Source of the DNA: Acidobacteriota bacterium | GTDB taxonomy: Bacteria > Acidobacteriota > Terriglobia > Bryobacterales > Bryobacteraceae | NCBI GenBank assembly: GCA_025350695.1 | Contig: JANXXI010000005.1 | Coordinates: 28,647 to 92,646, forward strand | Direction of reading: 5' to 3' | DNA length: 64,000 nucleotides | Shown here: positions 1-7,775 of the stretch, piece after piece | Position numbering within the stretch: the stretch's first letter is position 1 | How the letters are laid out: each line of letters begins with the position of its first letter | Notes under the pieces: model-generated | Seen by the model: only the letters and a program-made list of their open reading frames with translations | The model's database searches: none | What the model was told of the DNA's origin: nothing | Program-made: the position numbers and the translations under genes

Positions 1-2
1 CC

Positions 3-437
3 GAGGCCACTGTGGTGATTTTCATTTCCGCGGTATGCCCGATATCGAATGCGTACCATGACCGGTACCAGCTGATGACCTCCGACTATAGGGGCCGGGG
101 CGTGCAGTTTGTGTTCGTCAATTCCAACGACAACGAAACGATGACGGAAGTGAAAGAGCACGTTCGCGCGGCGGAGTTTTCCTTTCCTGTTTATAAAGAT
201 TGGAAGAATGTGGTGGCGGATCAACTGCATGCCAGCATGACACCGGAATCATTTGTGCTGAACCACAAGGGCGAGGTTGTTTATCACGGCGCCGTGGATG
301 ATTCGAAGAATGAGGCGCGGGTGAAGGTGACGGCATTGCGGGATGCGATTGACGCCGCGTTGGCTGGCAAGGCTGCGCCACGCGCGGCGTTGAGGGCTTT
401 TGGTTGTACGATTCATCGCTTTCGGAAGAGTTCCTAA
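3..437 (+). CDS. Redoxin (AhpC/TSA-TlpA type) domain protein, 5' end outside window
   Basis: The reading frame is open from the first complete codon at base 3, so the start lies upstream of the window. The visible part is the core of a thioredoxin-fold redoxin: a beta strand leading into a CPIS active site at about bases 36-47, a later FVLNHKGEVVYHG strand pair that contacts substrate in this fold, and a terminal FGC segment seen in redoxins of Acidobacteria and Planctomycetes. Only the first cysteine of the CxxC position is present (CxxS), so it may act like a one-cysteine peroxiredoxin rather than a disulfide exchanger; this is inference. The stop codon abuts the ATG of the next thioredoxin gene, so the two are probably co-transcribed. 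Confidence 0.8.
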   Translation, partial: EATVVIFISAVCPISNAYHDRYQLMTSDYRGRGVQFVFVNSNDNETMTEVKEHVRAAEFSFPVYKDWKNVVADQLHASMTPESFVLNHKGEVVYHGAVDDSKNEARVKVTALRDAIDAALAGKAAPRAALRAFGCTIHRFRKSS

Positions 438-905
438 ATGAAAATACTTTTCGGCTCATTAGTTCTTGCTTTGGTGGCTGGGGCGCAAACGCTGAGCCCT
501 GTGAATGAGGGAAACTATGCCTCCACCGTGGCGGCGAGCAAAGGCAAAGTGGTGCTGGTGAATTTCTGGGCCACTTGGTGCGTGCCTTGCCGCAAGGAGA
601 TTCCGGCGCTGGCGAAGATGGCCGCGAGGCTGGAAGGCAAAGGGTTTTCGTTTGTCACAATTTCGGGGGACGATGGCGAGGCTGAGGGTCAGGCGAAGAC
701 GTTTTTGCAGACGAGTGGAGTGAAAGGCGCGACGTATATTCGGAAAGCTAAGGACGAGGATAAGTTTATCGGCCTGGTGGATCCGAAGTGGAATGGGGCG
801 CTGCCGGCTCTGTTTCTTTATGACCGCAAGGGCGTGAAGATTAAGGCTTGGTACGGCGAGACGGCACTTACTGAGGTTGAGGCTGAGGTCAACAAGCGGC
901 TGTAG
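438..905 (+). CDS. TlpA-like periplasmic thioredoxin (disulfide reductase)
   Basis: A 155-residue thioredoxin-fold protein with a hydrophobic export signal (about residues 1-17) and the active site WCVPC with Cys48 and Cys51, preceded by the typical VNFWATW strand. This matches TlpA/ResA proteins, which reduce disulfides outside the cytoplasm, often in apocytochrome c or other envelope proteins. The window encodes several c-type cytochrome proteins that would need such a reductant, but a specific partner is not shown. Translation starts at the first base after the stop of the upstream redoxin gene, so coupling is likely. Family assignment is firm, substrate unknown. Confidence 0.88.
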   Translation: MKILFGSLVLALVAGAQTLSPVNEGNYASTVAASKGKVVLVNFWATWCVPCRKEIPALAKMAARLEGKGFSFVTISGDDGEAEGQAKTFLQTSGVKGATYIRKAKDEDKFIGLVDPKWNGALPALFLYDRKGVKIKAWYGETALTEVEAEVNKRL

Positions 906-915
906 TCGCGTTTGC

Positions 916-1335
916 CTACCTTGGGTATGGGTGGCCGCGCAAGGTGGCTAAGGCCCGGTAGATCTGTTCGGCTAGCATAGCTCTAGCCAATTCATGTGGC
1001 CAAGTCATGGCCGATAAACTTAAAAGTAAGTTGCCTTTGTCGCGCCAGGCTGGTGGCAGACCGTCGTGTCCGCCGATGATAAAGACCAGGTCGCGCGATT
1101 CGAGCTCCGTCTTCTCAAACCAGCGGGCGAATTGGGGTGAATCCATGGTCTTGCCAAGTGGATCGAGCAGGATCTTTGAGGCGCTGGGGTGCTGTTTCCA
1201 GGGGTCGAAGCGAGTGGGGACAATCTCGCGCGACTGGCAGGGGATGTAGCGCGAAGCCATCTTCAAGTATTCGGCGGCCATGGCGTTGGCTGCGGGGTTT
1301 TTGGGTTTGCCGATGAAATACAGATAGATGTTCAA
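916..1335 (-). CDS. rlmH: 23S rRNA (pseudouridine1915-N3)-methyltransferase RlmH
   Basis: The 139-residue product has the SPOUT-class RlmH layout: LDPLGKTMDS at residues 57-66, the SAM-site glycine loop FIIGGHDG at 85-92, and the conserved block LSLSAMTWPHELAR from about 105 leading into EQIYRA. RlmH methylates pseudouridine 1915 of 23S rRNA in 70S ribosomes. It starts with TTG, six bases after the CPBP protease stop, making it the last gene of a leftward run of four. The C-terminal tail reads PYPR, whereas RlmH proteins usually end PYH followed by a basic residue; whether the lost histidine matters is unknown. The identification is otherwise clear. Confidence 0.93.
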   Translation of the reverse strand: MNIYLYFIGKPKNPAANAMAAEYLKMASRYIPCQSREIVPTRFDPWKQHPSASKILLDPLGKTMDSPQFARWFEKTELESRDLVFIIGGHDGLPPAWRDKGNLLLSLSAMTWPHELARAMLAEQIYRALATLRGHPYPR

Positions 1336-1341
1336 GGCCGC

Positions 1342-2007
1342 CTACATCCAGTATTCCCACTTACCCGTGGCGATGACGTAGAGCGACAGGCAGAGGTTGG
1401 TGACGCCGTGGGTGACGTAAAGATCGGGCAGCGATTTCGTGCGAATCATCCACCAGTTATAAATTGCGCCGGTGATCAAGCCGACTTCCCAATAGGGGCC
1501 ATGTTCGGAGGCGAACAGGGCGGCGGTAATCCAGAACGCGCTAACCGCGTAGGTTCCTAGCGGCACTTTCTCAAAATCGTTGTCGATCAGCCAACGCATA
1601 AGCCAGCCACGCCAGAATAGCTCTTCGAGAATTGGCACGAGCAATGCGGCGCGGGCCATGCGGAGGATGAGTTGGAAATGGTCTTGTAGCAGACCCGGAG
1701 GCATGGAGACTTGGATTGTGCCGGTGATGGAATTCTGAAAGAGCCAATGGTTACGGTAACCGGGGATAAGGGCGTTTGGGCCAATCCAGAGCAGAAAGAC
1801 AGCGATACCAAGCCCTATGGAGGCAATGGGAGCCTTCATCTTTAGGCTGACCAGGTGGCGGCTAAAATACCAAATGGCGGCGGCGACCACCACGAAGCGG
1901 AGAATCTGTTCAGCTCCAGCTGGTATGGGTAGGTATTTTCCGCCTGCGAGAAATGCGACAAAGACGATAAATGGCCCTATGTAGGCAGCGGCGGGGTGAT
2001 TGATCAA
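1342..2007 (-). CDS. CPBP/CAAX-type intramembrane metalloprotease (TIGR03008-like)
   Basis: A 221-residue polytopic membrane protein. It shows the CPBP (Abi) motifs: EELFWR at 128-133, the histidine of FASEHGPYWEVG at 165-176, and a third histidine at 200 within THGVTN. The stretches around SEHGPYW and YNWWM match the CAAX prenyl protease-related family TIGR03008, whose members often occur in genomes with exosortase/PEP-CTERM sorting. Start choice: TTG at 2007, overlapping the stop of the upstream gene by four bases, which argues for translational coupling. Natural substrates of this family are mostly unknown. No exosortase or PEP-CTERM protein is visible in the window, so a link to protein sorting is only a hypothesis. 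Confidence 0.85.
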   Translation of the reverse strand: MINHPAAAYIGPFIVFVAFLAGGKYLPIPAGAEQILRFVVVAAAIWYFSRHLVSLKMKAPIASIGLGIAVFLLWIGPNALIPGYRNHWLFQNSITGTIQVSMPPGLLQDHFQLILRMARAALLVPILEELFWRGWLMRWLIDNDFEKVPLGTYAVSAFWITAALFASEHGPYWEVGLITGAIYNWWMIRTKSLPDLYVTHGVTNLCLSLYVIATGKWEYWM

Positions 2008-5000
2008 GGCTTCGTTCCTCTAATCCAATTGAGTATGGTGTTGTATTCGGGCGAACCCGCCTCAAAGCGGATGCCGCCACCGTGGGAGAGTTTGTTGGCA
2101 TTCACGACACCTTCGCTTTCGGCGTCGGTAATGGGTTTGCGCAGTATGAGACTCTCTTCGGGGTTTTCGAGATTGATCACTTTTTGAGCTGAACCCAGAG
2201 TGCCATCGAAGATCGCGTGCGAGGCATGGCAGTGAACGCAGGCGTAGCCGTCTTTGCCTCGGGTAGTGAGGATGGGTTCGACGTAACCGCGGAAGTAGGC
2301 GTCGTCGGGACGCGCGGCGCTGCTACCTGCGGCGCGACGGCCTGGACCGGCTGTTCCGGGGCGGCGCGGCTCAGCCGGCGCCAGGCCAACTGCACGGAGG
2401 GCGGCAAGAGTTTCGGGCATCCGTTCTTTCATCTTCGTGAAGATTTGTTCGCGTTCGCCGCCCGGCTTGCCGGCTTGTTTCACGACCGCGGCAAAGGGGG
2501 CGTCGCGCAGCAGGATGGCGGCGTTGTGGGCTAGACGCTTTGTATCGGAGTCAGCTGAATCGAGATAGGGCCTGAGGGCTTTGGCGAAGCGGTCATTTGA
2601 GGGGCCGAATAAGACGATTTGTTCAACGTCGTTACCGATTCGGTTGTAGGTGGGTTGAAAGGTTGAGTTGATATCGGCCTTCAAATCGTAAACGTCGGCG
2701 CGGCGGAGTTCGAACTCGGTTAGAGCCGCCAGCAGGACCCTGGCTTGGGCGGGGGAGCCCTTTTCAAGCACGGTTGAGAATTTTTCGGTTAGGCGCGATT
2801 CGTGGGCGAGTCTTCCGGCAATGGCTCTTGTGCGGCTTTCTTCGGTGGCGAGCAGCGGGATCCAATTGTTATAGAGGTAGCGAATATTCTCGTCGGCAAT
2901 GTTGTAGATCGCTTCCTTTACATTACGTAGCACCCAGGGATGGCTGGCGTCATCCAGTTTGGTTAGCAGCGTGTCTTCGATGGCGGATTTGGCAGCTTCG
3001 CTGGGTGTCCAGAACCAGAATTGCCAAAGACCTTTCAGCGCCTGGGATTGGGTAGCGGGAGAGGCATCGGAGGCAAGGGCGCGCAAAGGGGCGGAGAGTT
3101 CGGGACGCTTGGCAAGGGCAGAAAAGTGCGTTGCGAAAACGCGGGATGCTCCCCAACGGGCGCGTTCGCGCGGGTCGTTCATGGCTGAAGTGAGTTGTGC
3201 CGAGTCAAGCGCCGGATAGCGGCTTAAAAGCTGCCTTACGGCCCATGCGGCGGTGCGGGAGACAAGCTTGCTGGGGTCGGCGAGGCGGGCGGCGACGACG
3301 GTAAGATCGGCCTGCGTCGAACCTGTGCGACCGAGAGCTTCAACTGCCTGTTGGCGCAAGAGCGTGTCTTCGTTTTCCACTTCTTTGACGAGCGTTGCCG
3401 GACGGGTGTCCCACGTTTCGTCCAGAGCTACGAGCTTCAATGCCGGGTTGGCGGGATAGGTTTTGGGGTTGGCTGCTCCCCAGCCAGGTTGACGCGGCGG
3501 CTTGGGGTAGTAGGAACTCAACCCAAGGATTGCCATCTGCGTTTCACGGAACGGGGTGCGAAAGTTTTCGAATGACTGAAGCGGGTCGAGCCAACCACCG
3601 AACTGTTGTTGACGGCCGAGCAGGTATTCGATGGACTTCTTCACTTGTTGATTATCGCGAGGAACGCCAGCGGCGGAGAGAGCCCATAGAGCGTGGCCAG
3701 TTTGAAATTCCACTTCGTGTTCCTTCGCGGAAAAATGCATGGACCATTGTCCGGAGGGGCGTTGGAGCTCAAGGATGCGGGCGGCGTTTTTCTTGATCTT
3801 GTCCGCGTGCTTAGCGGGATCGATGGCGGCGAGGGCTAAGGTTTGGTAGCAGAGGTCGATCATGTTCTTGATCTCATCCTGCTCGATTAAGGCGGCAATT
3901 TTGGGGTCGTGCGTGTCTTCCCAGGCGTACCAAGCCACTTCGTAGGCGCTGACTAGCGGCGTATTGCCATTGGTCTCGTCGTTGGGCAACTTGGTGCGGC
4001 CATCGTAGTAAAGCTTCAGGTAGTTGGCGACGCCTTCGTGATAGGCGGGGCGTGGAGTTTTGGACACCTGCGATTCAAACACACTTAGCAGGTGGGACAT
4101 GCGGCCCAGCACGTTGGCCGGGGCGGAAATGACGCGAGCCCAAACCGCGCCTTGTTCCTCGAATCCGTAAAAGGGCCGGGGATTGTTGTAAAAACGTTCG
4201 GCCAGGAACTGGAGTTGTGGACGGTAGTTGAGGTCGTATCCGTTTCTCAATCCATAAAGCTGGGCGCGTTGTGTGAAGTGGGTGGCGTGGCAGGCGACGC
4301 ACAGGGACGTTTCCTGATGGACGCTGGCTACCCGGTCGAATACTCCGCCACGACGGGGCGTATTGGCGTGCCAGGAGTCGCCGGACGCGATGATGTAGTC
4401 GATGGCGGATTGGACGGCTTCTTGCGGTTTGGCGTAAGGCGGCGGATCGTAAGTACGGGTGCGCAGTCTGTATTCGGGGTGATTGGCGACGACCCGTATG
4501 AAATAAGTTCCCGGTTTGGAGAGGACACGAACTGTGAACTTATTTCCGTTTAAGGCTTGAACTTCATGAGGGAGCGCAACGGGGTCTTCGCCGTCATGAA
4601 AGGGTTCGATTTTACCGGAAGAAGCGGCCCGCCAGATGCTGATATCGACGGGCAGGTTGTCGCGCTCCGTGAGGTCCAGAGCGAAGTGGACCAGCTTGGG
4701 TTTGGGATCGTTGAACTCGAAGCGGAACCAATCCTTATTGGGGTCGGCGGCGGATTGGCGGGAGGTAGCGCCTGCGGGGTCGGGAAAATAGAGCGCCTCA
4801 TCGCCGGAGGCAAAAATGGTTTGGTTCAACTGAATGGGGTTCGCGTCTTCAGGGCGATTGTTGGGTTCGTAGGCGATATTTGAGGGCTGGCCCAAATCGG
4901 TGACCTTCAATCGGTAGACGATGGCGGTAGAAGCGCCTGCAAGAGGTTCGATAACGAGAGACTCGCCGCCCTGGCCGCGAATAATGCTGTAGAGATCGCC

Positions 5001-5252
5001 ATCACCGGCGTGGAGCGCCTTCGAGACGAGGACGGAGGATGCGGACTTCAGTGTCACTTGAAGGCGACCGGCTCCTAGTTGGCTAGGAGAATCGATCGAG
5101 ACCAGAATTCCATACAAAGCGCCGGGGACGAGTTTGGGCAACTGGGGCGGATTGTACCGCAGAGGGCCAGAGATTGAAAGGACCGCCGCCGCGGATAAGG
5201 CCGAAATACAAAAGGGCAGGAGCAATCCTACCCTTTTCAGCATGCTTACCAT
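2004..5252 (-). CDS. Secreted dihaem cytochrome with alpha-toroid and HEAT-repeat regions
   Basis: A 1,082-residue exported protein with an N-terminal signal peptide. Visible parts in order: beta-rich N-terminal domains to about residue 300; a first c-type haem site CVACH near 318; an alpha-helical region with repeated LQRPSGQW and FGGW-type motifs resembling a terpenoid-cyclase or prenyltransferase-like toroid (about 370-620); HEAT-like helical repeats (about 640-940); and a second haem site CVHCH near 1003 close to the C-terminus. It probably transfers electrons or scaffolds a periplasmic complex; no substrate can be inferred. It lies 11 bases after the TPR lipoprotein gene and overlaps the protease gene, so it belongs to the same operon. 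An alternative ATG exists three codons in. Confidence 0.75.
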   Translation of the reverse strand: MVSMLKRVGLLLPFCISALSAAAVLSISGPLRYNPPQLPKLVPGALYGILVSIDSPSQLGAGRLQVTLKSASSVLVSKALHAGDGDLYSIIRGQGGESLVIEPLAGASTAIVYRLKVTDLGQPSNIAYEPNNRPEDANPIQLNQTIFASGDEALYFPDPAGATSRQSAADPNKDWFRFEFNDPKPKLVHFALDLTERDNLPVDISIWRAASSGKIEPFHDGEDPVALPHEVQALNGNKFTVRVLSKPGTYFIRVVANHPEYRLRTRTYDPPPYAKPQEAVQSAIDYIIASGDSWHANTPRRGGVFDRVASVHQETSLCVACHATHFTQRAQLYGLRNGYDLNYRPQLQFLAERFYNNPRPFYGFEEQGAVWARVISAPANVLGRMSHLLSVFESQVSKTPRPAYHEGVANYLKLYYDGRTKLPNDETNGNTPLVSAYEVAWYAWEDTHDPKIAALIEQDEIKNMIDLCYQTLALAAIDPAKHADKIKKNAARILELQRPSGQWSMHFSAKEHEVEFQTGHALWALSAAGVPRDNQQVKKSIEYLLGRQQQFGGWLDPLQSFENFRTPFRETQMAILGLSSYYPKPPRQPGWGAANPKTYPANPALKLVALDETWDTRPATLVKEVENEDTLLRQQAVEALGRTGSTQADLTVVAARLADPSKLVSRTAAWAVRQLLSRYPALDSAQLTSAMNDPRERARWGASRVFATHFSALAKRPELSAPLRALASDASPATQSQALKGLWQFWFWTPSEAAKSAIEDTLLTKLDDASHPWVLRNVKEAIYNIADENIRYLYNNWIPLLATEESRTRAIAGRLAHESRLTEKFSTVLEKGSPAQARVLLAALTEFELRRADVYDLKADINSTFQPTYNRIGNDVEQIVLFGPSNDRFAKALRPYLDSADSDTKRLAHNAAILLRDAPFAAVVKQAGKPGGEREQIFTKMKERMPETLAALRAVGLAPAEPRRPGTAGPGRRAAGSSAARPDDAYFRGYVEPILTTRGKDGYACVHCHASHAIFDGTLGSAQKVINLENPEESLILRKPITDAESEGVVNANKLSHGGGIRFEAGSPEYNTILNWIRGTKP

Positions 5253-5263
5253 ATAAAGGAAGT

Positions 5264-7579
5264 TTAACCGAGCTTTTGGATTAACGCTTGGATTTCCTTC
5301 GCATCTTTCTCGCTGGGCTTGGACTTCATAGCATCGGCGAGAACCTTTTTAGCGGCATCCTTGTCGCCCTTTTCCACGTAAGCCAATCCAAGGTGATACT
5401 TGAAAGTAGCTGAATTGGGGTGCGTTGGAAACTTTTCCATAATTTCCTTCAACACATTAATAGCGCTGTCCGGGAGCTTTTTCTTGATGTAGACCCAGCC
5501 CAGCGTGTCGGCGATATTGGGGTCGTTGGGGTTCTTTTGCTTGGCCCGTTGCGCGAGAGTCAACGCCTGATCAAGATCGGCGCCTTCTTCCGCCATCATA
5601 TAAGCGAGATTATTGAGAGCTATCTCGTTATTAGGCTGCATCTTGAGGATCTTTTCGTATAGAGGCCGGGCTTGGTTAGCGTTGCCCCCGGTGTGGAGTA
5701 GCAGCGCAAGTTCGGCGTAAGGGTTAGGATCGTTGGGAAGCAGTTCTACCGCGCGGCGAAGGTATTCGATGGCGTTCTTCGAGTCGCCAAGCTGGCGGTA
5801 GGCAATCCCCATGCGAACAAACATTGTTCCGTCTTTGGGATTAGCGTCGATGACCTGCTTATAAAGCTGCAGAGCTTCGGGAATCTGTTTGTTGCGGATG
5901 GCAATATTGCCCGCGGCGATCTTCAATGACGTACGTTCCGGGTGGAGGGCAATCTCCTTCTTGACGGCCGCCAGGGCAAGATCATACTTACCCTGAGTCA
6001 TGTAGGTTTCCGTAATGCCCATCAATCCGCGGACATCGGGCGGATTGGAATGATACATTTCGGAGAAGATTTTTTCAGCTTCAGCATACTTTTTTTCCTG
6101 GAAGAAAATGAAAGCTAACTGATACTTAGCGTCGTTCGAACCGGGGTAAAGCGCAAGGGTTTGTTCGAGTTCCTTACGGGCTTGTTTGAGTTCTTGGGTA
6201 CCCATCAGCGCGCTGGAAATGATCAAACGTCCGCCAACGTTGTTGGGGCTAACGGCAAGAATGTCCTTACCGGAATTCATGGCATTGGCCCACTCGCTGC
6301 GAGAGAGCTGGATTTGGGCCAGAGCCATGCGAGGTGGAATATAATCGGGCCTGAGCTTGATTGCGTCCTGAAACTGAGCCTTAGCGCCTTCCACGTCATC
6401 CTTTTGCATCAGTGCGCGCCCAAGGTTGAAACGGAGCACGAAATTATCAGGCATCTTCTGGACAACCGACTGCAGGTCGGCGATGGCGGTAGCCTGCTGT
6501 TCCGGCTTGCCGCCGTAAAGCTGCAGTGTGGCGCGCATGGCGATTGAGTCAGGATCCTTAGGATCATCCTTCAACAGTTGATCTACCAGGGCGATGGCTT
6601 CGGGTAGTTTGTTCTGGGCAACCTTTACTTCAATTAAGCGCTTCTGGAAATCGCGGCTCTTATCTTTCTGAGAAGCCATGCCTGTTTCGTAGGCTTTCAG
6701 GGCATTGTCAAAGTCGCGAATACGGTAGTGAAAATCGCCCACCATCTGGTATGCGGTGGGGAATGTTTTCGGATCGGACGTGAGACGGTTCAGCGTGGCC
6801 TTCATTTCCGGTTCTTTTCTTGAAAGGAAGTAGTGCGTGGCGAGGTTGATTAAGAGGGTGCCATCTTCGGGATTGTTGTTGGTCTTTTGATTGATGATCT
6901 GGTCGGCTGCGGCGAAGTTGTTGTCCCTGGCATACACCGAATACAAGAAGTCGTAGGCCGGATAGTAGGTTTTGTCTTTTTCAATCAAACCTTTGAGCTT
7001 GGTCAAACCCTCTTCCTGCCTTCCGGAATTATAGAGGGTATTCGAAAGGATGAGAACGAGTCCTGGTTGATCGGGTTTCGTGGCGTCGGCTTTCGTAAAG
7101 TAGTCAAGCGCCAGCGGAAGATCCTTGTCGGACAGCGCCAAATATCCGTTTAACCTTAAGGAGTCATAGGATTTCGGATTTCGCTTAGCTAGGCGATTCG
7201 CAAGATCTTTCAGTTCGGGAAGGAGGAACTTAAACCGATTGGTATCGGCAAGATACGCCGTTAAGTAAAGGTCGGCCAGTTTACTGAATGCGTCATTGTT
7301 CTCCGGCTGTAATTCAACAGCGCGACGCAATGCGGTCGAAGCCTCGCTAGGACGGCCCCGTTTCAATTCCGACAAGCCAAGCCGATACCATGCTTCGCCA
7401 AATCGAGGATCAAGCTTGGTGGCATTGCGGTACATGATCGAGGCTTCGTTAAACTTGCCGTTGTCATAGAACGCGTTGCCTTTAGTGAGGGCCTTTTTCT
7501 TACGCGATTCAGGATCGGTGCTACAACCAACGAAACTCGAGATGAGGGCTAAGGTGAGGAGAAGACGTAGTACTTTCAT
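5264..7579 (-). CDS. TPR-repeat lipoprotein (PrsT-like)
   Basis: A 771-residue protein that begins with a lipoprotein signal peptide: a hydrophobic core followed by FVGC with the lipidated Cys at residue 19. The rest is almost entirely tetratricopeptide repeats, recognisable by repeated A-x-Y/L-x-LG and P-N/D-D-P turns, for example near the start (GEAWYRLGLSELKRG). Length and repeat style resemble the PrsT lipoproteins of PEP-CTERM systems, but TPR lipoproteins are common in Acidobacteria and this assignment is tentative. It is the first gene of the leftward run TPR protein, haem/HEAT protein, CPBP protease, rlmH. A role as an envelope assembly scaffold is inferred from repeat content only. 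Confidence 0.8.
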   Translation of the reverse strand: MKVLRLLLTLALISSFVGCSTDPESRKKKALTKGNAFYDNGKFNEASIMYRNATKLDPRFGEAWYRLGLSELKRGRPSEASTALRRAVELQPENNDAFSKLADLYLTAYLADTNRFKFLLPELKDLANRLAKRNPKSYDSLRLNGYLALSDKDLPLALDYFTKADATKPDQPGLVLILSNTLYNSGRQEEGLTKLKGLIEKDKTYYPAYDFLYSVYARDNNFAAADQIINQKTNNNPEDGTLLINLATHYFLSRKEPEMKATLNRLTSDPKTFPTAYQMVGDFHYRIRDFDNALKAYETGMASQKDKSRDFQKRLIEVKVAQNKLPEAIALVDQLLKDDPKDPDSIAMRATLQLYGGKPEQQATAIADLQSVVQKMPDNFVLRFNLGRALMQKDDVEGAKAQFQDAIKLRPDYIPPRMALAQIQLSRSEWANAMNSGKDILAVSPNNVGGRLIISSALMGTQELKQARKELEQTLALYPGSNDAKYQLAFIFFQEKKYAEAEKIFSEMYHSNPPDVRGLMGITETYMTQGKYDLALAAVKKEIALHPERTSLKIAAGNIAIRNKQIPEALQLYKQVIDANPKDGTMFVRMGIAYRQLGDSKNAIEYLRRAVELLPNDPNPYAELALLLHTGGNANQARPLYEKILKMQPNNEIALNNLAYMMAEEGADLDQALTLAQRAKQKNPNDPNIADTLGWVYIKKKLPDSAINVLKEIMEKFPTHPNSATFKYHLGLAYVEKGDKDAAKKVLADAMKSKPSEKDAKEIQALIQKLG

Positions 7580-7775
7580 GGTTTTTGTTTTAAATGCAAT
7601 GTTTTCTAATAACTACTTCACCACAAAAAGCGCCCTGTTGCAATGCAGCATCGGATGCATGACGTAAGAGATAGAGTACGGACTATGATTCAACCCGTCG
7701 CGATAACAACAGGGTCCAATCGCGACTGTTAGTCGATAAAGGCCTGTGAAGCTACGGCCAAACCTCGCGAAGAAC

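Noticed and set aside
1342..7579. PEP-CTERM/exosortase locus
   Set aside because: Only a TIGR03008-like protease and a TPR lipoprotein are present; no exosortase or PEP-CTERM sorting signal was seen.
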